The position numbers and the translations under genes were made by a program. A DNA stretch of 64,000 nt from Ramlibacter sp. WS9 (GTDB taxonomy: Bacteria; Pseudomonadota; Gammaproteobacteria; Burkholderiales; Burkholderiaceae_C), in NCBI RefSeq assembly GCF_003797765.1, contig NZ_RKMB01000025.1, positions 18,239 through 82,238 of the forward strand, written 5' to 3'. This document shows, one piece after another, positions 33,952 through 42,963 of this stretch. The notes beneath the pieces are model-generated. The model made no database searches, was not told the DNA's origin, and was given only the letters and a program-made list of their open reading frames with translations. Within the stretch, counting starts at the first letter, position 1, and the number at the start of each line of letters is the position of its first letter.

Positions 33952-35964
33952 ATGCCCGCCCCCCACATCCCCCAGATCCGCCTCTACCAGGATTGGCTGC
34001 GCGACACCCGCGGCCTGACGTTCGACAGCTACGAGGCGCTGCGCCAATGGTCCATCGATGATCTGGCGGCGTTCTGGCAGAGCATCTGGGACTACTTCGA
34101 CCTTCGCTCGCCTACGCCCCACCGTGCGGTGCTGGACGACGCGCAAATGCCGGGCACGAAGTGGTTCGAAGGCGCGCAGTTCAACTACGCTCAACAGGTG
34201 TTCCGCCACGTCGCGCCTGCACACGCGGCCGGCTTTGCGGCCGTCATCAGCCGCAACGAGAAGGGCGAGCACCGGGAGCTGGGCTGGCCCGAGCTGCGTC
34301 GGCAAGTCGCATCGCTCGCGCTGCACTTGCAAGCGCAGGGCGTGCAACCCGGCGACCGTGTCGCGGCCTACCTGCCGAACATTCCGGAAACCATCGTCGC
34401 CTTCCTCGCCGTGGTGAGCATCGGTGGTGTGTGGAGCCTGTGCGCGCCCGACATGGGCACGAACGCTGTGCTCGACCGCTTCAAGCAGATTGAGCCCAAG
34501 GTGCTGATCGCGTGCGACGGCGTGCGCTACGGCGGCCAGCAGTTCGACCGAACCTCGGTCGTGGCCGAGATGCGCGCCGCGTTGCCGAGCGTCACGCATC
34601 TGATCGTGCATCGGAACCTCGGCGTCGATGCCGCGGCGATGGATGCGCTCGCGCCATGGACGGATTGGGAGCAGGCGAACGCGCGCGACGACGACGCGGT
34701 CGCGAACTTCGAACCCCTGTGGATGCCATTCGACCACCCGCTGTGGATCGTCTATTCCAGCGGCACCACCGGCCTGCCCAAACCCATCGTGCACGGCCAC
34801 GGCGGCACGGTGATCGTCGGGCTGGCGCTCAAGGTGCTGCACAACGACATCGGCTGCAGCTACCTGCTCAACAGCTGGGGCGAACGCTTCCACTGGTACA
34901 GCTCCACAGGCTGGGTCATGTGGAACATGCAGGCGGCGGGGCTGTTGAACGGCACCACTTGCTGCATCTACGACGGCAACCCGGGCGGCACGAAGGACAA
35001 GCCGGACTGGTCGACGATGTGGCGCTTCGCGGCGGACCTGCGCGTCACCTTCTTCGGTGCGGGCGCGGCCTTTTACGCCAACTGCATGAAGGCGGGTGTG
35101 GACCTTTCGCAGTGCGGCGATTTGCGGTCGGTGCGCGCGTTGGGCACTACCGGCTCGCCGCTCTCGGCCGAGGTTCAGCTGTGGGGCACGAAGCAGTTCG
35201 AGGCGATCGGCACGCCGGGCATGTGGTGGTCCAACATGTCGGGCGGAACCGACTTCGCCGGCGCCTTCATCGGCGGCAACCGCGAGCTGCCCCTGGTGCC
35301 CGGCGAGATGCAATGCCGCTTGCTGGGCTGTGCCGTCGAGGCATGGAATGAGCAAAGCCAGCCGGTCATCGATGAAGTGGGCGAGCTCGTGTGCGTGCGG
35401 CCCATGCCGTCGATGCCGCTGTACTTCTGGAACGACGAGGGCAGCAAGCGATTGATTTCGTCCTACTTCGACACGTATCCGGGTGTCTGGCGGCACGGCG
35501 ATTGGCTGAAGATCACGCCCGCAGGCGGCTGCATCATCTACGGCCGCAGCGACGCAACCATCAATCGCCATGGCCTGCGCATGGGCACCAGCGAGTTGTA
35601 CAGCGCGGTGGAGGCCTTGCCCGAAGTCTTGGACTCGATGGTGGTGGACCTGGAGTACCTGGGCCGCGAAAGCTACATGCCGCTCTTCGTCGTGCTGCGC
35701 TCGGGCATGACGCTCGACGATGCGATGAAGGCGAAGATCAACAACGCGATCAAGACCGCCCTGTCGCCGCGCTTCATTCCGAACGAGATCTTTCAGGTGT
35801 CCGAAATCCCGCGCACGCTGTCAGGCAAGAAGCAGGAGCTGCCGATCAAGAAGCTGCTGCTCGGGCAGCCCATCGAGAAGGTGGTCAACAAGGATGCGAT
35901 GGCGAATCCCGGGTGCCTGGATTGGTATGTGGCACTCGCTTCAAGCAGGCGCGAGGGCGCCTAG
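33952..35964 (+). CDS. Acetoacetate-CoA ligase (acetoacetyl-CoA synthetase)
   Basis: The 670-aa protein from the ATG at 33952 (MPAPHIPQIRLYQDWLR) is an adenylate-forming ligase with YSSGTTGLPKPIVHGHGG as the AMP-binding P-loop motif, SGGTDFAGAF, and a C-terminal LSGKKQELPIKKLL with the catalytic Lys. The segments ERFHWYSSTGWVMWN and DLRSVRALGTTGSPLS match acetoacetyl-CoA synthetases. It activates acetoacetate (or related 3-oxo acids) to the CoA ester. The 3' end overlaps the convergent ABC ATPase gene by 24 bases. Confidence 0.93.
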   Translation: MPAPHIPQIRLYQDWLRDTRGLTFDSYEALRQWSIDDLAAFWQSIWDYFDLRSPTPHRAVLDDAQMPGTKWFEGAQFNYAQQVFRHVAPAHAAGFAAVISRNEKGEHRELGWPELRRQVASLALHLQAQGVQPGDRVAAYLPNIPETIVAFLAVVSIGGVWSLCAPDMGTNAVLDRFKQIEPKVLIACDGVRYGGQQFDRTSVVAEMRAALPSVTHLIVHRNLGVDAAAMDALAPWTDWEQANARDDDAVANFEPLWMPFDHPLWIVYSSGTTGLPKPIVHGHGGTVIVGLALKVLHNDIGCSYLLNSWGERFHWYSSTGWVMWNMQAAGLLNGTTCCIYDGNPGGTKDKPDWSTMWRFAADLRVTFFGAGAAFYANCMKAGVDLSQCGDLRSVRALGTTGSPLSAEVQLWGTKQFEAIGTPGMWWSNMSGGTDFAGAFIGGNRELPLVPGEMQCRLLGCAVEAWNEQSQPVIDEVGELVCVRPMPSMPLYFWNDEGSKRLISSYFDTYPGVWRHGDWLKITPAGGCIIYGRSDATINRHGLRMGTSELYSAVEALPEVLDSMVVDLEYLGRESYMPLFVVLRSGMTLDDAMKAKINNAIKTALSPRFIPNEIFQVSEIPRTLSGKKQELPIKKLLLGQPIEKVVNKDAMANPGCLDWYVALASSRREGA

Positions 35965-36558
35965 ATAGGCCCGTACCCGCTCGTCTTCCACCAGCGTCTC
36001 GAAATCCGGCGCCTGCGTCACCACACCCTTCTGCACGTAGATGAACTGCTCGCAGCTCTCGCGCAGGATGTCGATGTGGTACGGCTCATTGGGGTGCAGG
36101 CACAGGAACACCAGCTTGCCTTCGCGTCGCAGCTTCTTGAAGAAGTCGAGCATGAAGCCGATGTAGCCGTCCTGCGTGTTGAACTGCGGCTCGTCGAACA
36201 GGTGGATGCGCGGCGAGTCGCTCGCCGCGTGATCGAGCATGAAGTTCGGCTTGCTCTTCTGGAACGACCGCACCTGGTACGACTGGTGATAGTGGATCGC
36301 CAGGCGATCCCGCTCGCGCGTCTTCACCTGATGAATGTCCTGGCCCTCGACCAGCACCCGCCCGCTGGTGGGCAGGTTGCTGCCGGTGATCAGCTCGAAC
36401 AGCGTGGTCTTGCCCGAGCCGTTCGGGCCCATCACGCCGACGACCGCCGGGCCATCGATGGTGAAGTCCGCGGCCAGCGAGAACGTGACGCGCTTGTCGA
36501 TGATGCCGCGCGTGTACTGCTTGGCGACTTGATCCACGTGAAGCAAAGGCTTGGCCAT
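35941..36558 (-). CDS. Atypical ABC ATPase lacking the LSGGQ signature
   Basis: The 205-aa protein has a good Walker A (GPNGSGKT, about residues 43-50) and Walker B (IHLFDEP), with a His near LCLHPNEP. Between the Q-loop region and Walker B there is no LSGGQ-like signature; the stretch reads FMLDHAASDSPRIHLFDEP. It follows LivF with a TGATG overlap (ATG at 36558), so it is the fourth cistron of the Liv-type transporter operon. Loss of the signature motif suggests it does not form a normal ATP sandwich as a homodimer. A regulatory or hetero-partner role is inference. Confidence 0.8.
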   Translation of the reverse strand: MAKPLLHVDQVAKQYTRGIIDKRVTFSLAADFTIDGPAVVGVMGPNGSGKTTLFELITGSNLPTSGRVLVEGQDIHQVKTRERDRLAIHYHQSYQVRSFQKSKPNFMLDHAASDSPRIHLFDEPQFNTQDGYIGFMLDFFKKLRREGKLVFLCLHPNEPYHIDILRESCEQFIYVQKGVVTQAPDFETLVEDERVRAYLGALAPA

Positions 36559-37253
36559 CACACCCCCAACAGGCGCTTGCGCAGCGCCTCGTCTTCGCGC
36601 AACTGCGCGGCCGGGCCCTCATGCACGATGGCGCCCAGGTTCATCACATAGGCCCGGTCGGCGACCTGCAGCGCGCTTTGCACGTTCTGCTCCACCACCA
36701 GCACGGAAATGCCTTCGCCCTTGAGGCGCAGGATCGTCTTCATCACGTCTTGCACGACCTTGGGCGCGAGGCCCTGGCTCGGCTCGTCGAACAGCACGAG
36801 TCCTGGTGCGCCGATCAGCGCCCGCGAGATCGCGACCATCTGCATCTCGCCACCGGAAAGGTTTTCGCACTCGCGGTGCATCAGGTATTCCAGCGCGCTG
36901 AAGATCTCGAAGCACTCTTTCTCGCTCCAGGAGCGAAAGCGCGTCTTCTTGCGAGCGATCGCGAGGTTGCGCGCGACTGTGAGCGTCGGGAAGATGCGGC
37001 GGTCGTCCGGCACCCAGCCGATGCCGCCGCGCGCGATCTCATGCGTGGTGGCGTGCGTCACGTCGCGGCCGTCGAAGTGCACGGAGCCGGAGCGGGCGGG
37101 CGTCAGGCCCAGGATGGAGCGCAGCGTCGTCGTCTTGCCTGCACCGTTGGCGCCGAGCAATGCCACGACTTCGCCGGCGCCGACTTCGAGCGAAACGTCG
37201 AACAGCGCTTGCGTCTCGCCGTAGAAGGTGTTGATGCGGTTGACGGTGAGCAT
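36558..37253 (-). CDS. Branched-chain-type ABC transporter ATPase (LivF-like)
   Basis: The 231-aa protein from the ATG at 37253 (MLTVNRINTFYGETQALFDV) has Walker A GANGAGKTT, signature LSGGEMQMVAISRAL, Walker B LVLFDEPSQGL and the LivF-type end AYVMNLGAIVHEGPA. It pairs with the LivG-like ATPase upstream to energise uptake by the LivH/LivM permeases. The frame stays open upstream through the 97-base gap and beyond, but that extension is non-coding in appearance and contains a palindromic repeat, so the ATG at 37253 is the start. Confidence 0.92.
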   Translation of the reverse strand: MLTVNRINTFYGETQALFDVSLEVGAGEVVALLGANGAGKTTTLRSILGLTPARSGSVHFDGRDVTHATTHEIARGGIGWVPDDRRIFPTLTVARNLAIARKKTRFRSWSEKECFEIFSALEYLMHRECENLSGGEMQMVAISRALIGAPGLVLFDEPSQGLAPKVVQDVMKTILRLKGEGISVLVVEQNVQSALQVADRAYVMNLGAIVHEGPAAQLREDEALRKRLLGV

Positions 37254-37268
37254 GGCGGAAACAACCTC

Positions 37269-37328
37269 GTCATCCCCGCGAAGGCGGGGATCCAGGGCGC
37301 CTTGGATTCCCGCCTTCGCGGGAATGAC
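37269..37328. repeat. Paired REP-like palindromes between livG and livF
   Basis: Two inverted copies of a GTCATTCCCGCGAAGGCGGG-type unit (first copy with CCC GCG at 37275, second inverted and ending GGGAATGAC at 37328) are separated by a short spacer. Each copy folds into a hairpin. They sit in the gap between the LivG-like stop and LivF-like start and could tune message stability. Confidence 0.75.
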
Positions 37329-37348
37329 GGGACGGTGGGTGACTACGT

Positions 37349-38092
37349 TCATGCCAGTGCCCCCAAATTTGACCGCCGAACCCACTCGTTCTCCTTCAAT
37401 TGCGCCGGCGTCCCTTGCGCGATCACCTGGCCCCAGTGGATCACCGACACCTTGTCGGCCAGCTTGAACAGAAATTGCATGTCGTGTTCGATGATGACGA
37501 TGGTCACTTGCCGCTTGAGTTCGGCGATCAGTTCGGCAAGGCGCGCGGTGCCTTCCGAACCCAGCCCCGCAGTCGGCTCGTCCAGGAACAGCATGCGCGG
37601 CTGCGCGGCCAACGCGACGCCGATCTCCAGCGCGCGCCGCTCGCCATAGGAAAGGCTCTTGGCCTGCACCTGTTCCTTGCCCTTCAGGCCCACACGCGCC
37701 AGCACCGCCGCCGCCAAATCTTGCGCCGTGCTGTCGGCACCCAGATCGCGCCAGGCATTGAAGCCCTGCCGCCTGACATGCGGCGTCGCGATCAGCACGT
37801 TGTCCAGCGCAGAGTAGTCGTTGAACAGGTTCATGATCTGGAACGATCGTGAGATGCCCTTGCGCGCGATCTCGCGCGGCGCCAGGCCGGTGATGTCTTC
37901 GCCCGCGAAGGTCACACGCCCCCGGTCCGGGCGGAAGCGGCCGGTCAGCACGTTGAAGCAGGTCGTCTTGCCCGCGCCGTTCGGGCCCATGATGCCGGCG
38001 AGCTGGCCTTCGTCGAACGAGAGGCTGATGTCTTCCAGCACCACCTGTTCGCCGAATCGCTTCGCCAATCCCTTTGCTTCGAACAGACTCAT
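37349..38092 (-). CDS. Branched-chain-type ABC transporter ATPase (LivG-like)
   Basis: The 247-aa protein from the ATG at 38092 (MSLFEAKGLAKRFGEQVVLE) has Walker A GPNGAGKTT, the LivG-type SRSFQIMNLFNDYSALDNVL segment, LSYGERRALEIGVAL as the signature and Walker B MLFLDEPTAGL. It is the second ATPase of the transporter. The start overlaps the LivM stop as ATGA. Cognate permeases are LivM immediately upstream and LivH at 44291-45208. Confidence 0.93.
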   Translation of the reverse strand: MSLFEAKGLAKRFGEQVVLEDISLSFDEGQLAGIMGPNGAGKTTCFNVLTGRFRPDRGRVTFAGEDITGLAPREIARKGISRSFQIMNLFNDYSALDNVLIATPHVRRQGFNAWRDLGADSTAQDLAAAVLARVGLKGKEQVQAKSLSYGERRALEIGVALAAQPRMLFLDEPTAGLGSEGTARLAELIAELKRQVTIVIIEHDMQFLFKLADKVSVIHWGQVIAQGTPAQLKENEWVRRSNLGALA

Positions 38093-39105
38093 ACGCGCTG
38101 CTCCTGCACGGCAACAGCCGGTGAAGAAGGTTTGGGCTTGCGCCTCGCGCGCCAGGCTTGCCACATGCCCGCCACGCCCTCGGGCTTGAACAGCACCAGC
38201 GCCATGAACACGAGGCCATACCAGAGCAGCCATGTCTCGGTGTACGCGCCCAGCAAGTCCCGCGCAAGGATGAAGAAGGCCGCGCCGATCAGCGGGCCCC
38301 AGAAGCTCACCAGCCCGCCGCCGATCAACACCATCATCACGACGAAACCCGAGTTGTGCAGGCTCATCACGTTGGGATACGCCGACTGCTGCGCCATCGC
38401 GAACAGGCCGCCCGCCAGGCCCGCCACCGAAGCGGAAATCGTGAACGCCAGCCACTTGTACAGCCACACGTTGTAGCCGACGAAAGCGGCACGTGTCTCG
38501 TTCTGCTTGATGGCCGAGAACACGCGCCCCAGCGGCGAATGCACCAGGCGCCACAGCACCGCGACGGCCACCGCGAAGACCGCGAGGCAGAAGTAGAAGA
38601 GGGCGTCGTTGCTCTTCAGGCTGATCGACACGAAGCCAAAATCCGCCGGCAGCCGCTTGATGTTCAACAGGCCGTCTTCACCGCCCGTCAGGCTGTGCCA
38701 CTTCATCGACACGAACCAGAACACCTGGCCGAACGCGATGGTCAGCAGCGCGTAGTAGATGCCGCGCCGGTGCGAGATGAACAAGGCCACCAGCGCGCCG
38801 AGCAGCGCCGCGGCGACCATCGCGCCCAGCAGATCGAACCACAGGTTGGCCCACAGCTTGTGCTGCAGCAAGCCGAACGCATAGGCACCGATGCCGAAGT
38901 ACGCGCCGTGCCCGAAAGAGGGGAGGCCCGTGTAGCCGAGCAGCAGGTTGTAGCCCAGCGCGAACAGCATCCAGATCATGATCTCCAGCGCCAGGTACTG
39001 GTAGAGGCCCACGCGCGACAGCCACAGCGGCGTGGACAGCAGCACCAACACGGTGGCCACCATCGGCAGGGGAAAGAGCGGGGCGCGGCCCGGGGCGGAT
39101 TGCAT
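38089..39105 (-). CDS. Branched-chain-type ABC transporter permease (LivM-like)
   Basis: The 338-aa protein is hydrophobic with about ten membrane segments and the LivM-family strings GYNLLLGYTGLPSFGHGAYFGIGAYAF and LIGGGLVSFWGPLIGAAFF. It forms half of the translocation channel with LivH. It is the first gene of the minus-strand transporter operon and is divergent from the RpiR regulator, whose intergenic region holds a candidate operator. Confidence 0.92.
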   Translation of the reverse strand: MQSAPGRAPLFPLPMVATVLVLLSTPLWLSRVGLYQYLALEIMIWMLFALGYNLLLGYTGLPSFGHGAYFGIGAYAFGLLQHKLWANLWFDLLGAMVAAALLGALVALFISHRRGIYYALLTIAFGQVFWFVSMKWHSLTGGEDGLLNIKRLPADFGFVSISLKSNDALFYFCLAVFAVAVAVLWRLVHSPLGRVFSAIKQNETRAAFVGYNVWLYKWLAFTISASVAGLAGGLFAMAQQSAYPNVMSLHNSGFVVMMVLIGGGLVSFWGPLIGAAFFILARDLLGAYTETWLLWYGLVFMALVLFKPEGVAGMWQAWRARRKPKPSSPAVAVQEQRV

Positions 39106-39142
39106 GGCGGGGAAAACCCTTTGAGAACGTCCTTGTCAAAAC

Positions 39143-39164
39143 AGAATATACGTTCTAATATTCT
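39143..39164. promoter_or_regulatory. Candidate RpiR operator palindrome
   Basis: AGAATAT, 8 bases, ATATTCT form a perfect 7-bp inverted repeat in the AT-rich livM/rpiR intergenic region. A second overlapping pair, AGAACGT (39124-39130) and ACGTTCT (39150-39156), is also present. Position between the divergent genes suits control of both transcripts. Confidence 0.5.
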
Positions 39165-39217
39165 TACAAGCAAGAATTTTTGTTCGTTTCAATCTCCTGG
39201 GTTACCCGCAGACAGAC

Positions 39218-40075
39218 ATGGAAAGCGCCGCCACTTACGACCAGCTCAAGGACGCGATCACCCGCGCCTACCCAGACATGTCGCGCCAGCTGCAGCGCAT
39301 CGCGCGCTTCGCATTGGAAAAGCCGGCAGACCTCGCATTGGGCACTGTCGCCGCCGTGGCCGAAGCCACCGAAGTGCAGCCCTCGGCCATGATCCGCTTC
39401 GCCAACGCGCTGGGCTACCGCGGCTTCTCCGACATGCAGCAGGTCTTCCGCGGCCACCTGGTCGAGCGCTCGGCTAGCTACCGCGAGCGCATCGACACTC
39501 TGCGCCGCAAGCAGCTCAACGGCCAGCGCGCGCCGGCCGGCGTGTTGCACCAGCTCGTCGGTGATTCGATCGGCGAGCTGGGCCACCTGGAAGAAACCAT
39601 TCGCGAGGCCGACGTGAAAGCCGCGGTAAAGCTCATCGCCGGCGCTGACCGCATCCACGTGCTGGCGCAGCGCCGCTCGTTCCCGGTGGCGAGCTACCTT
39701 GCCTATGCGCTGGGCCAGCTCGAGCTCAAGACCCACTTGCTCGACGGTGCAGGCGGCATGCTGCGCGAGAGCCTGCGTGCCATCGACAAGCGCGACGTGC
39801 TGCTGGTCGCGAGCTTTCGCAACTACTCGCCCGAGGTGCTCGATGCGGCAACGTCGTGCAGCGAGCGAGGTGTGCCCGTGATTGCCATCACCGATGGGCC
39901 GCTGTCGCCGCTGGTCGCGCCGGCCAAGGTGTGCTTCGAGCTGGCAGACGATTCGTCAAAGCCGTTCCGCTCGCTGGTCGCGCCGATGTGCCTGGCGCAG
40001 GCGCTGGTGATGAGCACCGGTCATCACCTCGCCGAAAAACCCGAGCCGGCCAAGGCCCGCAAAGCCAAGTCATGA
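39218..40075 (+). CDS. MurR/RpiR-family transcriptional regulator
   Basis: The 285-aa protein has an N-terminal RpiR HTH (AVAEATEVQPSAMIRFANALGYRGFSDMQ) and a C-terminal SIS domain (RIHVLAQRRSFPVASYLAYAL) that normally binds a phosphosugar. It heads the plus-strand catabolic operon and is divergent from the LivM-like gene. It likely senses a phosphorylated intermediate made by the IolC-like kinase encoded next. Its TGA overlaps the kinase start as ATGA. Confidence 0.92.
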   Translation: MESAATYDQLKDAITRAYPDMSRQLQRIARFALEKPADLALGTVAAVAEATEVQPSAMIRFANALGYRGFSDMQQVFRGHLVERSASYRERIDTLRRKQLNGQRAPAGVLHQLVGDSIGELGHLEETIREADVKAAVKLIAGADRIHVLAQRRSFPVASYLAYALGQLELKTHLLDGAGGMLRESLRAIDKRDVLLVASFRNYSPEVLDAATSCSERGVPVIAITDGPLSPLVAPAKVCFELADDSSKPFRSLVAPMCLAQALVMSTGHHLAEKPEPAKARKAKS

Positions 40076-42021
40076 AGAACCCTCCCGTGCCCCGCCCGTT
40101 CGATCTTGTCTGCCTCGGCCGCGCGGCGGTCGACTTGTATGGCGAGCAGATCGGCGGCCGCCTGGAGGACATGCAGACTTTCAACAAATACCTCGGCGGC
40201 TCGCCGGCGAACACGGCAGTGGGCTTGGCGCGCCTGGGACTCAAGCCCGCGATGCTGACGCGCGTGGGCGACGAGCACAACGGCCGTTTCGTGCGCGAAA
40301 CGCTGGCCGCCGAAGGCGTGGACGTGTCCCACGTCAAGACAGATCCGCATCGCCTCACCGCACTGGTGTTCCTGGGCATCAAGGACCGCGAGACCTTTCC
40401 GCTGGTGTTCTACCGCGACAACTGCGCCGACATGGCCGTGAGCGCGGAAGACTTCGACGGCGCCTTCATCGGCTCCGCCACCGGCCTGCTGGTGTCGGGC
40501 ACGCATCTGTCGCAACCGCAAACCTACAAGACGTGCCGTGCCGCGATGTCGGCCGCCAAGACTGCGGGCACCCTCGTCGTGCTCGACATCGACTATCGCC
40601 CCGTGCTGTGGGGCCTGACCAGCCCCGGCATGGGCGAGCAGCGATTCGTGCCTTCGGACCAGGTCAGCGCCCATCTGCAAACCGTCATCCCCGACTGCGA
40701 CCTGGTGGTGGGCACGGAAGAGGAGATCCACATCGCGGGCGGCAGCACCGACACGCTGCAGGCGCTCAAACGCTTGCGCGAGTTGACGGGTGCGACGCTC
40801 GTGGTCAAACGCGGCCCCATGGGCTGCGTGGTGTTCGACGGCGCCATCCCCAACGACATCGAGCTCGGCCACAAGGGTCCGGGCTTTCCGGTGGAAGTGT
40901 TCAACGTGCTCGGCGCGGGCGATGCATTCATGGCCGGCTTCTTGCGCGGCTGGCTCAAGGGCGAGCCGCTCGACAACTGCTGCGCCTGGGCCAATGCCTG
41001 CGGCGCCATCGTGGTGTCGCGTCACGGCTGCGCACCGGCGATGGCCAGCTGGAAAGAGCTGCAATATTTCCTGGCGCACGGTTCGCCCACGCCGCGGCTG
41101 CGCGAAGACGAGAAACTGGAACACCTGCACCGCGTCACCACGCGCACCCGCGATTGGCCCGAGCTCGTGGTGCTGGCCTTCGACCATCGCACGCAGCTGG
41201 AAGAGATCGCCGACCGGAACGACCGCACTGCCGACGACATCAAACAGTTCAAGCGCCTGATCGCCGAAGGTGCGCGGCGCGGCGCAGGCAACCGCGCCGG
41301 CGCGGGCGTCATCGTCGATGGCCGCTTTGGCGAAGAGGTGCTGCCGTCGCTCACCGGCAAGGGCTGGTGGGTCGCGCGGCCTGTGGAACTGCCGGGCTCT
41401 CGCCCACTCGCGTTCGAAGCCGGATGCGGCATGGCCCTGCACATGCGCAGCTGGCCCGCCGAGCACGTGGCCAAGTGCCTGGTGAGCTACCACCCGGAAG
41501 ACGACGCGAGGCTGCGCGCAACGCAGATCGAAACGCTGCGCGAACTGCAGTCCGCGTGCATCGCCACCGGCCACGAGTTGCTGGTGGAAGTGATTCCGCC
41601 GCGCGACATGCCGCGCACCGAGTCCACCTTGCCGGATGCGCTGGCACAGCTCTACAAAGCCCGCGTTCTGCCCGACTGGTGGAAGCTGCCGCCTTGCGAC
41701 GGCGACGGGGAGTGGACGCAGATCGCCGACGTCATCCAGCGACACGATCCGCATTGCCGCGGCGTGCTGGTGCTGGGCCTCGAAGCCAGCGAAGAAGACC
41801 TGGAGCGCAGCTTTCGCTCCGCAGCGCCGCACGCGGTGTGCCGCGGCTTCGCGGTCGGCCGATCGATCTTTGCCGACGCGGCGGCGGGCTGGTTCGCCGG
41901 CCGCATGGACGACGAAGCCGTCGTCGCCGACATCGCCGACCGCTATGCCCGCCTCATTGCCAGCTGGGATGACGCCCGCGCACGCGCACGAGCCGGCGCC
42001 ACCCTCAAAGCCATTTTGTGA
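40072..42021 (+). CDS. iolC: Fused 5-dehydro-2-deoxygluconokinase / DUF2090 aldolase (IolC-type)
   Basis: The 649-aa protein from the ATG at 40072 has an N-terminal PfkB kinase domain (YLGGSPANTAVGLARLG; ATP-site Asp in LGAGDAFMAGFLRG). From about residue 350 a C-terminal DUF2090 domain follows (FDHRTQLEEIADRN ... CRGFAVGRSIFADAAAGW), which is related to class I aldolases. In inositol catabolism this fusion phosphorylates 5-dehydro-2-deoxygluconate and may cleave it to DHAP and malonate semialdehyde. No iolB, iolD, iolE or iolG is nearby, so the substrate here may be a related 5-keto-hexonate. Confidence 0.9.
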   Translation: MKNPPVPRPFDLVCLGRAAVDLYGEQIGGRLEDMQTFNKYLGGSPANTAVGLARLGLKPAMLTRVGDEHNGRFVRETLAAEGVDVSHVKTDPHRLTALVFLGIKDRETFPLVFYRDNCADMAVSAEDFDGAFIGSATGLLVSGTHLSQPQTYKTCRAAMSAAKTAGTLVVLDIDYRPVLWGLTSPGMGEQRFVPSDQVSAHLQTVIPDCDLVVGTEEEIHIAGGSTDTLQALKRLRELTGATLVVKRGPMGCVVFDGAIPNDIELGHKGPGFPVEVFNVLGAGDAFMAGFLRGWLKGEPLDNCCAWANACGAIVVSRHGCAPAMASWKELQYFLAHGSPTPRLREDEKLEHLHRVTTRTRDWPELVVLAFDHRTQLEEIADRNDRTADDIKQFKRLIAEGARRGAGNRAGAGVIVDGRFGEEVLPSLTGKGWWVARPVELPGSRPLAFEAGCGMALHMRSWPAEHVAKCLVSYHPEDDARLRATQIETLRELQSACIATGHELLVEVIPPRDMPRTESTLPDALAQLYKARVLPDWWKLPPCDGDGEWTQIADVIQRHDPHCRGVLVLGLEASEEDLERSFRSAAPHAVCRGFAVGRSIFADAAAGWFAGRMDDEAVVADIADRYARLIASWDDARARARAGATLKAIL

Positions 42022-42034
42022 AGGACCCCAAAAC

Positions 42035-42940
42035 ATGACGACACAACGCATCGGATTCATCGGCATCGGCATGATGGGCCACGGCATGGCGAAGAACCTG
42101 CTGGCCAAGGGCTTCCCACTCACCTTCAAGGCCAACCGCAATCGCAGCAACCTCGATGACCTGCTGTCTGCCGGCGCGAAGGAGGCGCAGAGCAACGCGG
42201 ACTGCGCGCGCGCCTCCGACATCGTCTTCATCTGTGTGACGGGTTCGCCGCAAGTCGAAGAGATCGTCTACGGCAAGGACGGCCTGCTATCCGCCGCGCG
42301 GCCCGGGTTGATCGTGGTCGACACGTCGACCGCCGAGCCGGCATCGAGCGCGAAGATCCGTGCCGATCTCGCGGCGCAAGGCGTGAAGCTGATCGACGCG
42401 CCGCTCGCACGCACGCCGAGGGAAGCGGAAGAAGGGCGCCTGAACACCATGGTCGGCGCGGAGCTTGAGGACTTCAAGGCGCTGGAGCCGGTGCTCAAGG
42501 CCTTCTGCGAAAACATCTTCCACGTCGGCCCGCCCGGCCACGGCCACGTGCTCAAGCTCGTGAACAACATGATGGCGATGAGCTTTGCGGCATCCATCGC
42601 CGAAGCCTTCGCCGTCGGCGCCAAGGCGGGGCTCGATCTCAACAAGCTCTACGACGTGGTGTCGGTCGGCGGCGTCAACTGCGGCATCTTCCAGATGATG
42701 TCCACCAAGATGCTGAAAGAGGGCGACCTCACCGGCATGAAGTTCGGCATCGCCAACGGGCAGAAAGACCTGCGCTACTTCACGCACCTGGCCGAGATGC
42801 AACCGGTGACGACCTTGATGGCCGAAGCCGCGCACCAGAGTTTCGTGCTGGCCAACAACCTGGGCTTCGGCGACAAGATGATCCCGTCGCTGTTCGAGGC
42901 GCAGGAGAAGGCCGGCAATCTCAAGATCGTTCCGCGCTAG
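42035..42940 (+). CDS. Beta-hydroxyacid dehydrogenase (tartronate semialdehyde reductase-like)
   Basis: The 301-aa protein from the ATG at 42035 begins MTTQRIGFIGIGMMGHGMAK with the NAD(P) motif GxGxMG, and carries the family catalytic Lys in HVLKLVNNMMA. It belongs to the 3-hydroxyisobutyrate dehydrogenase / 2-hydroxy-3-oxopropionate reductase family. Following the kinase/aldolase by 13 bases, it could reduce the semialdehyde released by the aldolase (malonate or tartronate semialdehyde). That link is inferred from gene order. Confidence 0.88.
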   Translation: MTTQRIGFIGIGMMGHGMAKNLLAKGFPLTFKANRNRSNLDDLLSAGAKEAQSNADCARASDIVFICVTGSPQVEEIVYGKDGLLSAARPGLIVVDTSTAEPASSAKIRADLAAQGVKLIDAPLARTPREAEEGRLNTMVGAELEDFKALEPVLKAFCENIFHVGPPGHGHVLKLVNNMMAMSFAASIAEAFAVGAKAGLDLNKLYDVVSVGGVNCGIFQMMSTKMLKEGDLTGMKFGIANGQKDLRYFTHLAEMQPVTTLMAEAAHQSFVLANNLGFGDKMIPSLFEAQEKAGNLKIVPR

Positions 42941-42963
42941 ACACACTACAGGAGACAGACATC

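Noticed and set aside
36558..38267. A single long reading frame covering LivF and the region upstream
   Set aside because: The frame upstream of 37253 is the antisense-like/out-of-frame translation of LivG and a palindromic repeat; LivF has a proper ATG at 37253 and LivG its own frame.
40024..42231. A 735-codon minus-strand open frame opposite the IolC-type gene
   Set aside because: Composition is that of an antisense shadow of a high-GC gene; the plus-strand kinase/aldolase domains are unmistakable.
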